Source of the DNA: Suillus spraguei
Lineage: Eukaryota > Basidiomycota > Agaricomycetes > Boletales > Suillaceae
Direction of reading: 5' to 3'
Assembly: GCA_016800925.1 (NCBI GenBank)
Contig: JABCPU010000360.1
Location: 1 to 64,000 of the forward strand
Length of the DNA: 64,000 bases
Shown here: positions 1-11,379 of the stretch, in pieces
Position numbering within the stretch: the stretch's first letter is position 1
How the letters are laid out: each line of letters begins with the position of its first letter
The notes under the pieces: model-generated
Told to the model about the DNA's origin: nothing
Databases searched by the model: none
Seen by the model: the letters and a program-made list of their open reading frames with translations, nothing else
Made by a program: the position numbers and the translations under genes

Positions 1-2017
1 TGTTCCAACTTGATCAACCTATGGCCAAATATCGCCTCCACCGAATCCACTCTCGCCTCTATCACGTCCACACGCTCGCTGGTGGCCAGAAGATCAAATC
101 TGTTGCCGAGGTCTTGGATGCTGCGGAGGATATCCTTAGGCGTCGGTTCCAGATCTTGTATCCGACCTTGCATCGTTGCTGCTGATGAGACATCCGCCGC
201 AGGTTCAGATATATTCCCAATAGGAGCATCCGGAGGTCCTGATCCCACACGCTGCACCATTACCTCGCTCCCGGACACTGTTCGGCAACCGTTCCGTTAA
301 ACCAGGAATAGGTACGAGTGAGACGCACCGACCTTGCATGGAATTACCCATGGGCGCTTGCAGGGCACTGGACGACAGCATCGCCGATGTATTCCGAAGC
401 GTTAGACGCACCGATTTCGGGCGGGTGGTCGCGCCGGTCTTTGTGCGTGTCGTTGGCGTGTTGCCACTCAGTGCCGCCGCCACTACCTTTGCCATTTCCT
501 GCATCCTCTGTCTGACTCCGACACCATCGATTGCGCAGGTGACCTTCCTTTCATCGCACTTTGCGCAGACGAGTCGTGTGCGCCCGTACCTCTTGTCCGG
601 AAGGACAATGCATGCCACACCCAACTTGACACATTTGTCGCATTTCCGGGAGTGGTAGCGAACGGAATGCTTCGATATCCTTCAGTGAATATACGAGTGG
701 AATATATTTTATAGCGTACCTCGGCAGGCGTTGCAGTTGCGGCATCACGTCCCCATACGTGTCCCTAGGGGTGTATTAGTCTGACAGCAATGGTTGGTAC
801 ACTGAACAAGCACCTGTTTATCTTCATCCCGAGACCGTTCACCATCTTGAGTGGGTGTTGTTGCCGGAGCGATATACGCATTGCCATCGGTGGGTGCCTT
901 CCTGCGCTGAATGGCATGTTAGAAAACGCAAGCGATATGTTGCTAGATGGTTACCTTTACGTTGATAGTCCCGGTGGCCCCGTTGTCCTCTACATCAGAC
1001 ACAAACTGCCGCTTCCGTTGGTGGGTATCTCCGGCAGCAAACGGGCATGGTGATTGAGCGAACGCTACCCCTGATTTGAGCTTGTTGTCCATGGTCCGTA
1101 TCTCACTCCTAGTTGAGATACTGTCCTCTGTTTTCCATGCCACTGAAGGTGGGAGAGGGCTCACTGGATCCAATTCCATTCCAGTGGTCATGCTACCGTT
1201 GTGTCTTCGGAGCGTACTTGGCGGCGCATCTGGGTCCGAGACAGACATTTCGTCGACATGTCCGGCAGCAGGTATCATGGGTGTGCATGCCGTGGTGTCG
1301 TTGGCAGCTACCGGCATTGCTACGATATTTGCCTCTGCGTTGTCGGTCTTCGCCGGAAATGCAGCCACACTTGCGCCACCTGCCTGTGCTTCAGCGACCT
1401 CTGCCGGCATCCTCGCTGCAGTTATGACAATTGCATCTTGGTCGCCCATCTTCGCCTGGATTGCGGCCGTAGTTATGTCACTCGCCTCTTCCATGATTGT
1501 AATTGCAGTCTCTTCTGCGTCCCCCATTTCCAGGGCGGTTGACCGGATGGCGCTTGTCTCCGTGATCATCTCCGGCAATAGCGTTCCTGTGTGCTCCGCT
1601 CCAGGCGATGCTGCTGTGAGAGAACGTGGTTTATAGTGCAATGTTTTCTGGTACCGCGGGTGGCTTTTAATGCGAGGGTCATTCTCCGTGACTGCGTTCC
1701 AGTCAGGTAATGATACAAATTTGCCGCCTTTTGAATGATCCCGCACTACAGCTGCCATGGACAGCAACTCAGGGGACAACGATGTTGCAGCCCCCCCGTA
1801 CAGTCTTAAGTCTTTTGCCTGTATCGAATTCAGTTGATTTGCTGAAAAATCGATCAGGATCAGGTAGAATACCACTCACCACACGTCTGGCAATTTCATC
1901 CGACAAGGTCAATACCATCACATCATCTTGTTTCAGTTTCATGCAGCGCCTGATAAGGCTTTGCAGGGCTTGTAACGTCTCATCGAGGAGGTCGTTAGCC
2001 AATTCCGAAGGCGTCAT
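1..2017 (-). CDS. Family A protein A1 (Zn2Cys6-like cluster plus coiled coil), 3' end off window
   Basis: I do not recognise a named gene. The ATG at 2017 opens a 138 nt first exon (to 1880), the same length as in the other complete members A2 and A3. Exon 2 runs 1818-955, followed by small exons and the cysteine exon near 670-320. The conserved N-terminal block has SLIRRCMKLKQ, SDEIARRV and DPRIKSHPRYQKT, then a Pro/Ala/Thr-rich linker. The cysteine block reads CDKCVKLGVAC, a 14-residue loop, then CAKCDERKVTC, which is C-x2-C-x6-C twice as in fungal zinc clusters. It continues into PTPKDILRSIQDLG and a heptad-rich region where the window ends. It is head-to-head with B1 across a 299 bp promoter. 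Role inferred: nuclear DNA-binding or dimerising regulator. The splice sites between 955 and 670 are less certain than the rest. Confidence 0.62.
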
Positions 2018-2316
2018 GGTGATAAATGAACCCTTTGTAGATTGTGTAATAGGAGATGGTAGACGGACAGAAAGAAAGGCAATCGAGCAATTTTTATAAT
2101 TTTCGGGACTTATACCGATGTGTCGGTGTTGGACGTTTCCGAGAACGCGTGGTGACTGTGGAAGCGCGGAGTGATGTGGACAGCTTAATACAATTATGAC
2201 GTAATACATATGCCTCAGACATCATTGTCTCATGCATTGGGCTGCCACAACCGGTGGTCCACACGTCAAGGTATATTTTGGCCCATCTCGATTCTCTTGC
2301 ATTCCAACAAACAATC
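2018..2316. promoter_or_regulatory. Bidirectional promoter of the A1/B1 pair
   Basis: This is the 299 bp gap between divergent start codons. Read toward A1 it contains GTGGACCACCGG then TTGTGGC, a CRE-like ATTACGTCAT (complement of 2196-2205), CTTCCACAGTCACC, an ACGCGT core (MluI cell-cycle-box type), CGGAAACGTCCA and a TATA-like GGTATAAG. The same ordered elements recur at 14505-14788 (between B2 and A3) and mostly at 6240-6539 upstream of A2. That conservation in non-coding DNA is the evidence for function; the factor names are inference from known fungal motifs. Confidence 0.6.
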
Positions 2317-4221
2317 ATGGTTGGTCAACAGGTTCGTTTTCAGACGGCTGCATTCTCTCACGCCAGCGATGACTCTACGCATAACATCTCGCATGATTCG
2401 AGTTGTTTGACCTCAAATGACTCTCCGGGAGGAGCAATCCACAAGATGGATAGTCGTCTTGCATGGTGGAAGGGATACGTCCCTTTAGAGTCCTGGACAC
2501 CGCCAGTCAAGATTACGAGGTTCAAGGACCTTGTCGGCATTGAACCCCGGTGGAAATTCAAACGTGAGGTGCACCCTGTGTCGTGCTATCCAATAATGCT
2601 GATTGCACTTGCTCCTAGGATACAAATTAGCCGAAGAATTACGCTCGATCCCAGAATGGACTGATGACCCGAAATTGAATCTGGATATACGTAAGCAATA
2701 CATCTTGGCTGGACTCTCATTAGTAACCGATCCATCCACAACAGAATATGACCGGTGGTTTAATGGAGATTTTGATGAAGTCACGGAAACACTTGCATGT
2801 GAGTATCGATCGCGACGAAAATCAAGATATTCTTATGCTATTTCCAAGATATGCAACTCCTCGAATTGCGCCGCGGGCGAAATGTCGGTGTGCAAATCAG
2901 ATCTCGGTTACATCGCCAGATAGATCTAATCACATCGCCACCACGGAACGTTGCTGAAGGTGAGACTGTAACATTTGCCGAGAATCAACTGACCTGCGTC
3001 TCAGCGGTTGATACGGCGATTTCTATGGATCCTTATGATTGCGGGTGGGATGCTTCCTCCGATCACGACGACGACAGTGTCCCGATCGCATGTCAAAGAA
3101 TGCAGTCAGATCCTTACGATTGCGGTTGGGACGACGCTGATCTTGACCGGAACGAACCATGTGGATTGGAGGGCGGAATAGACAGTCATCCCGAACCTGC
3201 AACATCTGAGGATCTTTATGACTGCGGATGGGAAGACGGAATGGAGATCCTAGATGCTCTTCCAGACCGGGAGGAATCCGCCCACAATCGACCACTTGTA
3301 TCGCAGGCAGAATCTGGCGTATCACAAGGTGATCCTTATGACTGCGGATGGGTAGATGAAGAACAGGCGGTAATGGATGGCCCTCATCGTACGGGTTCGG
3401 TGTATGATGAAAAGGGAATTTCGGATGACCCTTATGATTGCGGATGGGACGATGAAGAGCAGGCGGCAGAAGATGACCCTTATGATTGCGGTTGGGAGCA
3501 GCCAATGAATATTGACGACATATCCGCTCCCGCACCTCAGCAGGATGGAAGTACCGATCCTATCTTGAATCAACCGTCGGTGCGCAAACAGGATGTCATC
3601 GACCTAACGTCGTCATTATCATGTAAGCAGTTTTTACTTGAATTGGATCTTGATTAATCTTCCCCCGGGCGCAGCTTCAACATCAAATGACTCATATAAG
3701 TGGGGATTGCATGCAGGCCATCATGCTGCGTTGAATGAGGGAGTTGTCAAGAGCCCGGAGGTGATCGACCTGACATCACCATTGGCATGTAAGTAGTGTT
3801 CTTCCGTCTCATTCTGTGCTGATTGCATTCCAGCTCGGTATTCCACTCCGCGCAGGGCGTCCGGACCACAAGCCCTTGGGAATGCGAAGCACTCCACCGG
3901 AGATTCTTCACTGCCATTGAGAAGTGTTGCCGATAACCAAAGTGAGTGCACGAGACTTACCCAGTATTCGATGGTTGACGCGCATGTCCAGGAAACACGC
4001 TCATACGCAGTCTTGTGGCACCAAATGCCCAACCCATGCCCGGCCGAATTCCAGCACTACGGTACGGGGTATATGGAGCGATACAAGACCAGATAGCAGA
4101 GTTCGGCGAAGATGTCGTTGAGCTTTACCAGTTACTAGATATCCACCGCAGGATATTGGGTCCGCTGGATGCCATGATAACAAATATTGAGGGCGGAGGA
4201 GGCGGGGAGAGTAGTCAATGA
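2317..4221 (+). CDS. Family B protein B1: DPYDCGW-repeat protein with SUMO-interaction motifs
   Basis: No named gene. Eight exons read through without a stop: 2317-2563, 2619-2690, 2724-2798, 2849-2959, 3005-3622, 3675-3788, 3834-3941, 3992-4221, giving 524 residues. The N-terminus has WWKGYVPLESWTPP and RFKDLVGIEPRW, then EEL-x-SIPEWTDDP. From about residue 177 to 326 there are six acidic repeats of D-P/L-YDCGW. Two motifs follow, DVIDLTSS (about residue 364) and EVIDLTSP (about 403), matching the hydrophobic core plus acidic/Ser flank of SUMO-interaction motifs. The C-terminus (RIPALRYGVYGA to LDIHRRILGPLDA) is conserved with B2 and is probably helical. All seven introns are phase 1. It is divergent from A1 and shares its promoter. 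A SUMO-binding scaffold is inference; the GW repeats could also serve Argonaute binding, but that is speculative. Confidence 0.66.
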
Positions 4222-4445
4222 TATTCTAACCAACGGACCACTAAAGTAAATGTATATACTTTCCTGACGTTCTGCCTTGCTTGGGCCTCCTTGGATTAGT
4301 ATACGCGGGCCGTTAAATGTGTAGAACGGCAACAAAGATGCGAACCAAAGTGATGAACACTTTCAACCAGTGAACGCATGACACAGTCGGCAGCATATCT
4401 TGAGTTTGGGTTCCGAGAACGTTTCACAGGATGGTGAGTTGAATG

Positions 4446-4950
4446 TGTTGGTGTCCATGTCCGAAAACCTTCATCGGTAATGAAATAGAGATATCCGGAA
4501 GTGATATCCAGTCCTATGTGTGGTCATGTGACCTGTCATCCGGATTATGCTACACCTCTGAAATCACTGCACTTCCTCTGAAGTAGCGGAGCAGACTAAT
4601 ACTCAGCCATGAAAATGATAGCATAGTGCATAGCTACTTATTCCATATTCCATGTACTCCGTTATATATCATGGGAGATGATGACGTAGAGCCTCAATAC
4701 GGATTTATTATAAGAACAACATGCAAACTACAAGTTAAAGGGTTGAAATGAGATATCCATCCTGCACCCAACTGATGCCACACCAATGAACCGGATGTCC
4801 AATACATTCTGGTTCCTAACGGAGTCCGCTCTTCCGGGAGCCCCTAGTTCGGCAATACCTCCTGTTCATATCTGCAGAACCTCCTGCAGATTCCATTCCG
4901 AAGCCTCACCGGAAATCAATTTCCCATATACTCCGGTAATGACTGTATTG
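4446..4950 (+). mobile_element. Old LTR of the Copia family
   Basis: The stretch starting TGTTGG aligns through its length with the LTRs at 39599 and 63559: GAGATATCCGGAAGTGAT, GGTCATGTGACCTGTCATCC, AAGAACAACATG, CTACAAGTTAAA and the CCTCCGGAAA-rich tail all recur. It is the most diverged of the three copies. No internal retrotransposon region is recognisable beside it, so it is a solo or truncated LTR. The 3' boundary near 4950 is approximate. Confidence 0.72.
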
Positions 4951-6239
4951 GAGTTCTGGCTCCTTGGTCGCTTGGAAGGTGAGACGGGTCCGGTATCCCG
5001 CTGGCTTGCGTGCTTCTTTGCTCCGAGTTTCGCAATCCATCCGCCATCCACATCAGCTACACGACTTCTGGTGATCGTATCTGTGGGTCTTCGGCAGCCT
5101 GTCTGCCCATATGCTAGGTACCTGCGAGCATCACGGTTGACAGGCGCTGCCGTAGATGAAGCTGATACAGCAGCACGGCCGTTCTCTCCGCATACCGTTG
5201 ACAAGGACTACAAAAAGCCTTACTGATCCTGTGACTGCTCGACAGAACCACGGGCAGATAACGACTGTAAAGGGTTTGCGCCTGCTTGCTTTCCATGCTG
5301 TCGTTCGCGTCCAATCAAGGTTGTATGTATGTTTGAAGGATGGCGCTGTATACTGACTGCCGATAACCCATCGTTACATGAATCATGGATGCATTACCGT
5401 CCAATGTCTTGTCCCAGTGTCATCAAGGTAATCAGACCGTTCTACGGACGAGCTATCGGTGGTAATCTTCTAATAGTTGCGCTCCTCTTCGGTGATACAT
5501 TCACGCTCCCGCATATCCACTAGCTAAGAGTATATTATATCACATTGACCGATGCTGTACATTATCAATTTCAGCCACTTGGGGTAGACATCTTGTGCCG
5601 ACAGAAGTCACCTCTCTTACATCGGCGTCGCGTTAGAATTTACTTCCGTAGTGGATGCCCTCATTTTGTTCCATCACGCTGCCGTGCTTCACACCCCCAG
5701 GTGTTCTGTGTATATAAACAAATGTCTCGCATCAACAACATGATTGCGTGAGTTTCGCAAATTGTCCGACTTATTCGTTAATCACAGTGAGAGACAAACT
5801 CTCTGCCCCTTATTCTTTTCGACATCGCAAGTCTACCAAAAGCAGTCACATCAAAATCAAATGATTTGATATTATCACAAGAAACTGCTGAAAGTCGGAA
5901 CGAACTCATGCAAGGAGATTCGGCCGCCCATTTCCAGCTGCTGAACGTTCGGTTTCCTGCGTGTTGGGGGCGGCAGTGTTGTGTTTACAAGCCAACATCC
6001 TAAGGGCGGCCATCATATGTAGCCCGACGTGCACCTGCAAGTTTCAGTTATAGTTACTATGGAGCAGAATGGCCTGAGCTGTTTCACATTATGCAGAATA
6101 TTAGATCCGTCTCACTTGGTGGCCTTGGATCCAATGAAGATTTCATGCCATACAATGTAGGGACCATACATACTCACGTGATATATAATCGTGCTGGACG
6201 ACAGGTCAAACTTCGATCTGAAACGAGGTCTCAGAGGTC
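4951..6239. other. No supported gene
   Basis: Open frames here (for example up to 146 codons overlapping the LTR, and a minus-strand frame at 4866-5204) carry no domain I recognise and no consistent exon structure. The part near 4930-5530 could be a minus-strand remnant interrupted by the LTR, but I cannot support it. B-family coding sequence, expected upstream of A2 by analogy with the other pairs, is not detectable. Confidence 0.4.
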
Positions 6240-6539
6240 TAAGCGTCCAGCATACAATAACGTCGAATGTGGACCACTGGCTGTGGCCACCGAGGGTCGA
6301 GGACAATGTAGGTCAAGGCAGCCGATGTATTACGTCATCATAAGAGAAAAGTAAGACGTCACTGCCGTTCTTCCACAGACCACTCGTTGACGGAAACGTC
6401 CACACCCCATGTATTGCTATAAATGCTGGCGTCTGCAAAACTGTCATGTCATCCCCCCTTCTTCCCCGTACCATCGCACCAGTTACTTGCAAACGATACT
6501 GTTCTTTCTCATCTCTTTGATTTTACTTTTGCGAACGCT
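6240..6539 (+). promoter_or_regulatory. A2 promoter with the conserved pair footprint
   Basis: It carries GTGGACCACTGG, CTGTGGCCACC, GAGGACAATG, TGTATTACGTCAT (6326-6338), CTTCCACAGACCACTCGT, GACGGAAACGTCCA and a TATA-like GCTATAAATGC near 6418 in the same order as the A1/B1 and B2/A3 intergenic regions. About 17 extra bases precede the CRE-like site and about 20 follow it, and the ACGCGT core is lost (CTCGTTGACGG). No divergent partner gene remains upstream. Confidence 0.55.
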
Positions 6540-8605
6540 ATGACGCCTTCCGAGACTGCTAACAAGGCACTTAATGAAACCTTGGCGAATGTAGAATCGC
6601 TTATCAGGCGATGCATAAAGTTGAGAGAGGGAGATCCAGAGGCCCTCTCGTTATCGGATGCCATTGCTAGACGCGTGGTAAGTCCCCTGTGCCTGACTTG
6701 ATCCGCGAACACTAATCCATTGGTTTGCAGGCAAACGACTTGAAGCTCCACGGGGAGAATGCAACGTCATTCTCTCCAAAACTGCTGTCTTGTGCAGCCG
6801 TTGTACGGCAATACTCTAAAGGCGGAGCTTTCGAAATACCGCCGGATTGGAGCTTTGTGATGGAAGATGATCCGCGGATCAAAAACCATCCACGGTTCCA
6901 AAAGACCGCTGGCTACCGTCCTCCGAGTCCCGCTGACGACACCGCCGCGTTCACATCAGCGGCGCCGGAGTTGTTGTCCCCTCCCGCACCGGCAGCGACA
7001 ATTCAGGCTGTCACTCCTGCGCCATTATCGCCCTCCCTGGCACCGCTTACACCAATCCCTCCTTCGCCCGCTCCCATGGCTCCCACGAGAGGCAAATACA
7101 ACTTGTTTGTGCCAGGGATACAGAACAAGGTAAAGTGGGCAACGCAGTCGAATAAGAGAAAAGCGGAAGACAGCGATGCGGCTGCGGATGCTATGGACAA
7201 GCCTGGACACCCCCTTGTGTCACGCAAACCACCTCAGAAGAGGGTGAAGAAGACGGAGAACACTCCAACAGGAACCGGAGGTGTCGATGAATGCTTGGAG
7301 GTAAGTCTGAAGCAGCTTCACCGATCGCCGAATCTGACAACAAATCTTTTACAAGGACATTAAGGAAACGTCCGCAGGGGATCATCAAACGGAAGCGAAG
7401 CCCAACGATGGCGTTGAGACTGACGACGACAGGGGCTTTTGGGATGTGGCAACCAGGGTGAGCTGTTAGTCTGTCATGTTTGGAACAATCTTGGGGCTCA
7501 TGTCATTTGGAACAGCCAGCTGATTGGGGTCTTGACTCGGCCATCGCCACGGCGCCTGAGGTAAGTCAAACCTGCACCATCCATATCGGACAGGACTAAC
7601 CGAATTTTGTTTCAAGCATTCCGTTCGCCACCACGCTCAAAAATGCGATAGGTGTGCGAAAATGGGTGTACAGTGCCTTGTCTTGCTGGACAAAAAGGGC
7701 GGCTGCACACGACTCGCCTGTGCGAGGTGCGATGAGATGAGGACGGCCTGTGCGATCGACGGTATTGGCGTCCGGGCAAGGATGCAGGCTAGGGCCAAGG
7801 TGAAAGCAGAGGAAGAAGCCGCCAATCCAACTACACGATCCAAATCTCGTGCACCGAAGTCCCGGGTCATGAACAAACGTCGATGTAATACGGTCAAGGC
7901 AGAATGCATCGGTGAGTCCCGCAGTTGAATCCCATTGGTTGTGGCTAAATGTTATTATACTCGGATGCAGAGACACCACCGATGGATGCAGCGGTGGCTC
8001 ATGCGGCTCCACGACCGATGCATGGATCCGGAGTTGTTGGGTCAACGGCTGCAATCCCCCATCCTGCATCCAACATTGCCTCGGATCCAGACCCGACCAA
8101 CAGAGACATCTTACAGGGCATCTTGGACCTCGGCAAGAAATTCGATTTGTTGGCCACCAATGAGCGGGTGGATGCATTGGAGAACAAGGTCGATTCTGTC
8201 GAAGATGCATTGACTCAAAGATTGGCCGCACTGGAGCGACGGCTTAATGCCTCGGATGTTCAATGGAGGGCAACGTCGTCCTCTATAGGACATCTGACAA
8301 ACACGCTCCGGGAACACATGGATGATGCAATGCCGCATCATCCTCGCCAGAGCGCCATGACACATTCCCCTCCGCAGCAGCCGAATGTAGAACTCCCGGC
8401 CTGTCTCAATGACACTGGCCATGAGGAAGATGGTACATCAATCATTGGGAGAGCGCACGCCTGGGACCACTCTACGGCAACAGGCGAACAAGGAGATCCA
8501 GGGACATCCCATCCAGCGCTCGCCGATGCCCCGGAAACCCCCCGTCAAAGTTCAATTGCGTCATCAAGACTTTCCAGCCCACCGTCTGCCATATTGAAGG
8601 AGTAG
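6540..8605 (+). CDS. Family A protein A2 (Zn2Cys6-like cluster plus coiled coil), complete
   Basis: Six exons join in frame: 6540-6677, 6731-7300, 7356-7457, 7516-7560, 7617-7911, 7971-8605, giving 594 residues. Residues 1-46 hold SLIRRCIKLREGD and SDAIARRV; exon 2 has LLSCAAVVRQYSKGG and DPRIKNHPRFQKT, then a Pro-rich linker. Exons 3-4 encode the conserved FWDVATR and ADWGLDSAIAT. Cysteines at 295, 298, 305, 320, 323 and 330 give C-x2-C-x6-C-x14-C-x2-C-x6-C; a seventh at 315 sits inside the loop. Basic residues follow (SKSRAPKSR). From about residue 425, TNRDILQGILDLGKKFDLL starts a coiled coil with NERVDALE and LAALERRLNASD. It is closest to the truncated A4. A transcription regulator is inference; a non-DNA-binding zinc module is the alternative. 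Confidence 0.68.
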
Positions 8606-10330
8606 AATATTGCGTTGCATCATAGAAGTGTGGTTTTTTCTTTCCTTACTTTTAGTTGCGTGTGCCGTAGATCGACAACTCATAGTTGCATGTTTCGGAA
8701 GTTCGTCTGTTGCAATACCACGGCGTGTCTCTGCTGGACCAGAGCGCCCCAAATTCAGTAGATATCATCTGGAACATTAAATTCATGGCACACTGTATTA
8801 GATATAATTTTTGACTGTTCAAGCACCACATCGGTATGGCCGCGGATAAGCGGATATTTCAATAGCATGAGAGGGCTATGTCTAAAAGTGGTCGGACGAA
8901 GTGAGTTTTCCGTTAGGTCAGAATCGCCTTGAGAGGGCTCCTGGCCGCGCTAGCCAGTATTGACCATGACTAATGGGGCTGGCGGTCAAACGGCAAATGG
9001 GCAGCTATCAGCCCTGCCGACATTCCCCGAGGTTGGGTGATGCATAAGTGGATTGCTATTGGCCCAGTCGAGATGATCGAGGTTGAGTGACGCACCGAGG
9101 TTTGGTGGGTCATGGACGGCACCATCCCAGCCAATACCGCAGATTTATGGGGTGGTTGATGAGCGCTGTCAGCCATCTGACCATCTCCTATGATAGGCGA
9201 TGTTCATCAAGTTCATGGCAGCCTGGATTTCACGCCCAAGTTCAGATTGTCAATGATCAAGGAAATCATGAATAATGCTGAGCGGGTGGCATGCGGCTGC
9301 ATGTGCCGACTCAACAAGGCTTTATGAATTTCATCCTCGAGTACATATAGTCGATGATCGGAAAGGTCATGGATCCATGCTACACGGCGGCATGAGCCTC
9401 CTGTCGAGCTGGCGATATCAATTCCATGCCTGAGTACGCATTACCAATGATAGAGAAGGTCATGGATCAAGCTAAGCGGTGGGGTGCGACTCCAATTGCC
9501 GACCCAAGATACCAAAAAGGTCTCACAATGTTGTTGGGTTTCGGATAGGCTGATATGGGCCCGGTCTGCATTGCCGATGCTACGCGATCTTCGGAAGAGT
9601 TTATACCAGCGGGTCTCGTCACTCACTCGAGCTGGCGATATTAATTCCGCGCCACAGTACAGCCTGTGAATAATGGAGAAGTTTTGAAAAATGCACACAG
9701 CAGATGTCCGGGCATTCCTGAATCTTCATCTTGTCGGATTGGTCTGTGCTGACGTTATGGAGACCACCAGGGAATTGCCGCAGGTGTGTCAAAGATTCTC
9801 ATAAACGTCTGACTACGACGAGGGATCGCACAGCGAAAGCAAGTATCTGTCGGCGATATGGGCAGCAAACTGTCGCTCAACCCATTCTCTCGCGATACCG
9901 GAGACATTGAGGGCCCAGTCATGCGGGATTAAGGAGGTCGGATGAGCATCAGGTCAATTATCATGATAGGGCTCCCAGGAGTCATTCTCGTGCAACATCC
10001 TTGAGGCAATAAAGACGCAAGCGAGTATACAGACTCCAAGCATTTTGAGCATATGTTGCCGAATAGCGTTTGTCTTAATGATATAATGACCTGATGCGAG
10101 ATTTTCCCGGAAACGTAATTTACCAAAAAGGCGCTCTTTGCCGTGTGTCTGCGAATGTCATATATAAATAATGTCACCGGATATCATACACTGCAGTATC
10201 ACCGAACTATTTACCAGGATAACATTGGGATTTATATACACATTGAGAGCCAGCTTCCGAGCAACCGCGCATTAAGTAGATACAGTCCCGCAATAATTTA
10301 ACTTGTGAGTGGACAACTGGCACCGATGTG
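8606..10330. repeat. Degenerate repeat tract downstream of A2, then unassigned DNA
   Basis: Between about 8840 and 9700, short blocks recur in variable order: GAGCTGGCGATATCAATTCC, GAGAAGGTCATGGATC, GCTAAGCGGTGG and similar. Copies are visible near 9230-9310, 9350-9490 and 9620-9690. Related blocks occur after A3 near 17580-17790. Repeats are strongly diverged. From about 9800 to 10330 I see no supported gene; an 82-codon minus frame at 9929-10177 has no corroboration. Confidence 0.5.
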
Positions 10331-10332
10331 CA

Positions 10333-11139
10333 CTACGCGTCTGTGGACGATCCCCCGAGACGGTCCATTGCGACTATTGCCTCGCCCGTAGCCTCTAGCT
10401 TGCGACGGAGGACTTGTCGCAGTTGCTCACCGAGACGGGCAACTTCTGCCCGTAGAACGTATAATTGTTGAACGAGTGGATCTTGGCTTCGACTGTGTGT
10501 CACCGGTGGGGGAATCATCAAGGCCATGGCCGGCTGCTGGGCTGTTAATACAAATCCGGTGGCTTCAGAATCATGACAATGACTCACCCTCTGTGCGAAG
10601 TGGGAAACCACAAATTCTTTGACGGTCGGAAGGGGGATCCGGAGAGGCAGTGCAAAGGGTACCATGTCGAACCGGTAGCTCCACCAACAGTGGTGATATT
10701 GGCCGACCACCCGATGACTGTCCATGGGATCATCCAACTCATCGTGCGGAAATGCCTCAAATGCGTCAAAGAGCGCGCGATGGTCTTGAGGATTTGTCAG
10801 GAAGGCTGTGATTAGCAGCAACACTTCACTGAGGTACGTGGGCATTGTGGCGTTGATATTCATGGCCGCGCAAATGCTGACAATGGGAATGACAAATCGC
10901 TGCGGCTCTTTTCATCAGTATTGTTGCGCCGATGGTATTTAGCTGTTACTCACCTCCGCCTCCCAAACGATGTATTTGACGAACGAGTATTGGTACGAGT
11001 TTGACCGGTTCGTCTCGGCCAGTTGTGCGATGTGAATCGCGGTAAATCTAGATGCAGCGTATTCAAATATGTGCGCTGCATCCCAAATCGAAAACGAGCG
11101 GGCGAGTGGTTCGTGCAATGCGCGATGGTATTCGGACAT
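10333..11139 (-). CDS. Small hypothetical protein with C-terminal coiled coil
   Basis: Not recognised. The ATG at 11139 (MSEYHRALHEPLARS) lies about 45 bp downstream of a TATAAAG box (complement of 11182-11188), which decided the start. Exon 1 ends at a GTGAGT near 10950 after VKYIVWEAE. Exon 2 resumes with RFVIPIVSICAAMN and runs through NPQDHRALFDAFEAFPHDE and DMVPFALPLRIPLP. A GTGAGT near 10590 may begin a further in-frame 51 nt intron. The C-terminus (LYVLRAEVARLGEQLRQVL) is a good short coiled coil. It stands alone between the A2 repeat tail and the KDZ remnant. It could be an element-carried gene, but nothing shows that directly. Confidence 0.42.
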
Positions 11140-11181
11140 GATGAGTATCAATGAAGGTGCGGTTGAAATCGGCTAGAATGT

Positions 11182-11188
11182 CTTTATA
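11182..11188 (-). promoter_or_regulatory. TATA box of the gene at 10333-11139
   Basis: On the minus strand this reads ATATAAAG, about 45 bp upstream of the chosen ATG, a usual spacing for a fungal TATA promoter. No other promoter element was identified. Confidence 0.4.
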
Positions 11189-11379
11189 TGAAAACCATCG
11201 GAGCTTCAAAAGTGGGACTGTGGTCAAAGTATTTCCAGCCGGTGCTGTGGCCATCGGTAATCACCGACAATGGAGCTATTTCCAACAATAAGACAGAATG
11301 TATTGTGGAACACACAAGGCGTCAATGCAAATGGGTTCAATATAAATCGCGTATGGAAACCGCTATGAAATATACAGTT

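Noticed and set aside
3023..3573. Minus-strand ORFs of 83 and 170 codons over the B1 repeats
   Set aside because: They are antisense translations of the DPYDCGW repeats; the plus frame is supported by splicing and by B2.
4786..5226. 146-codon ORF as a gene
   Set aside because: Its first third lies in the Copia-type LTR, and it has no recognisable domain.
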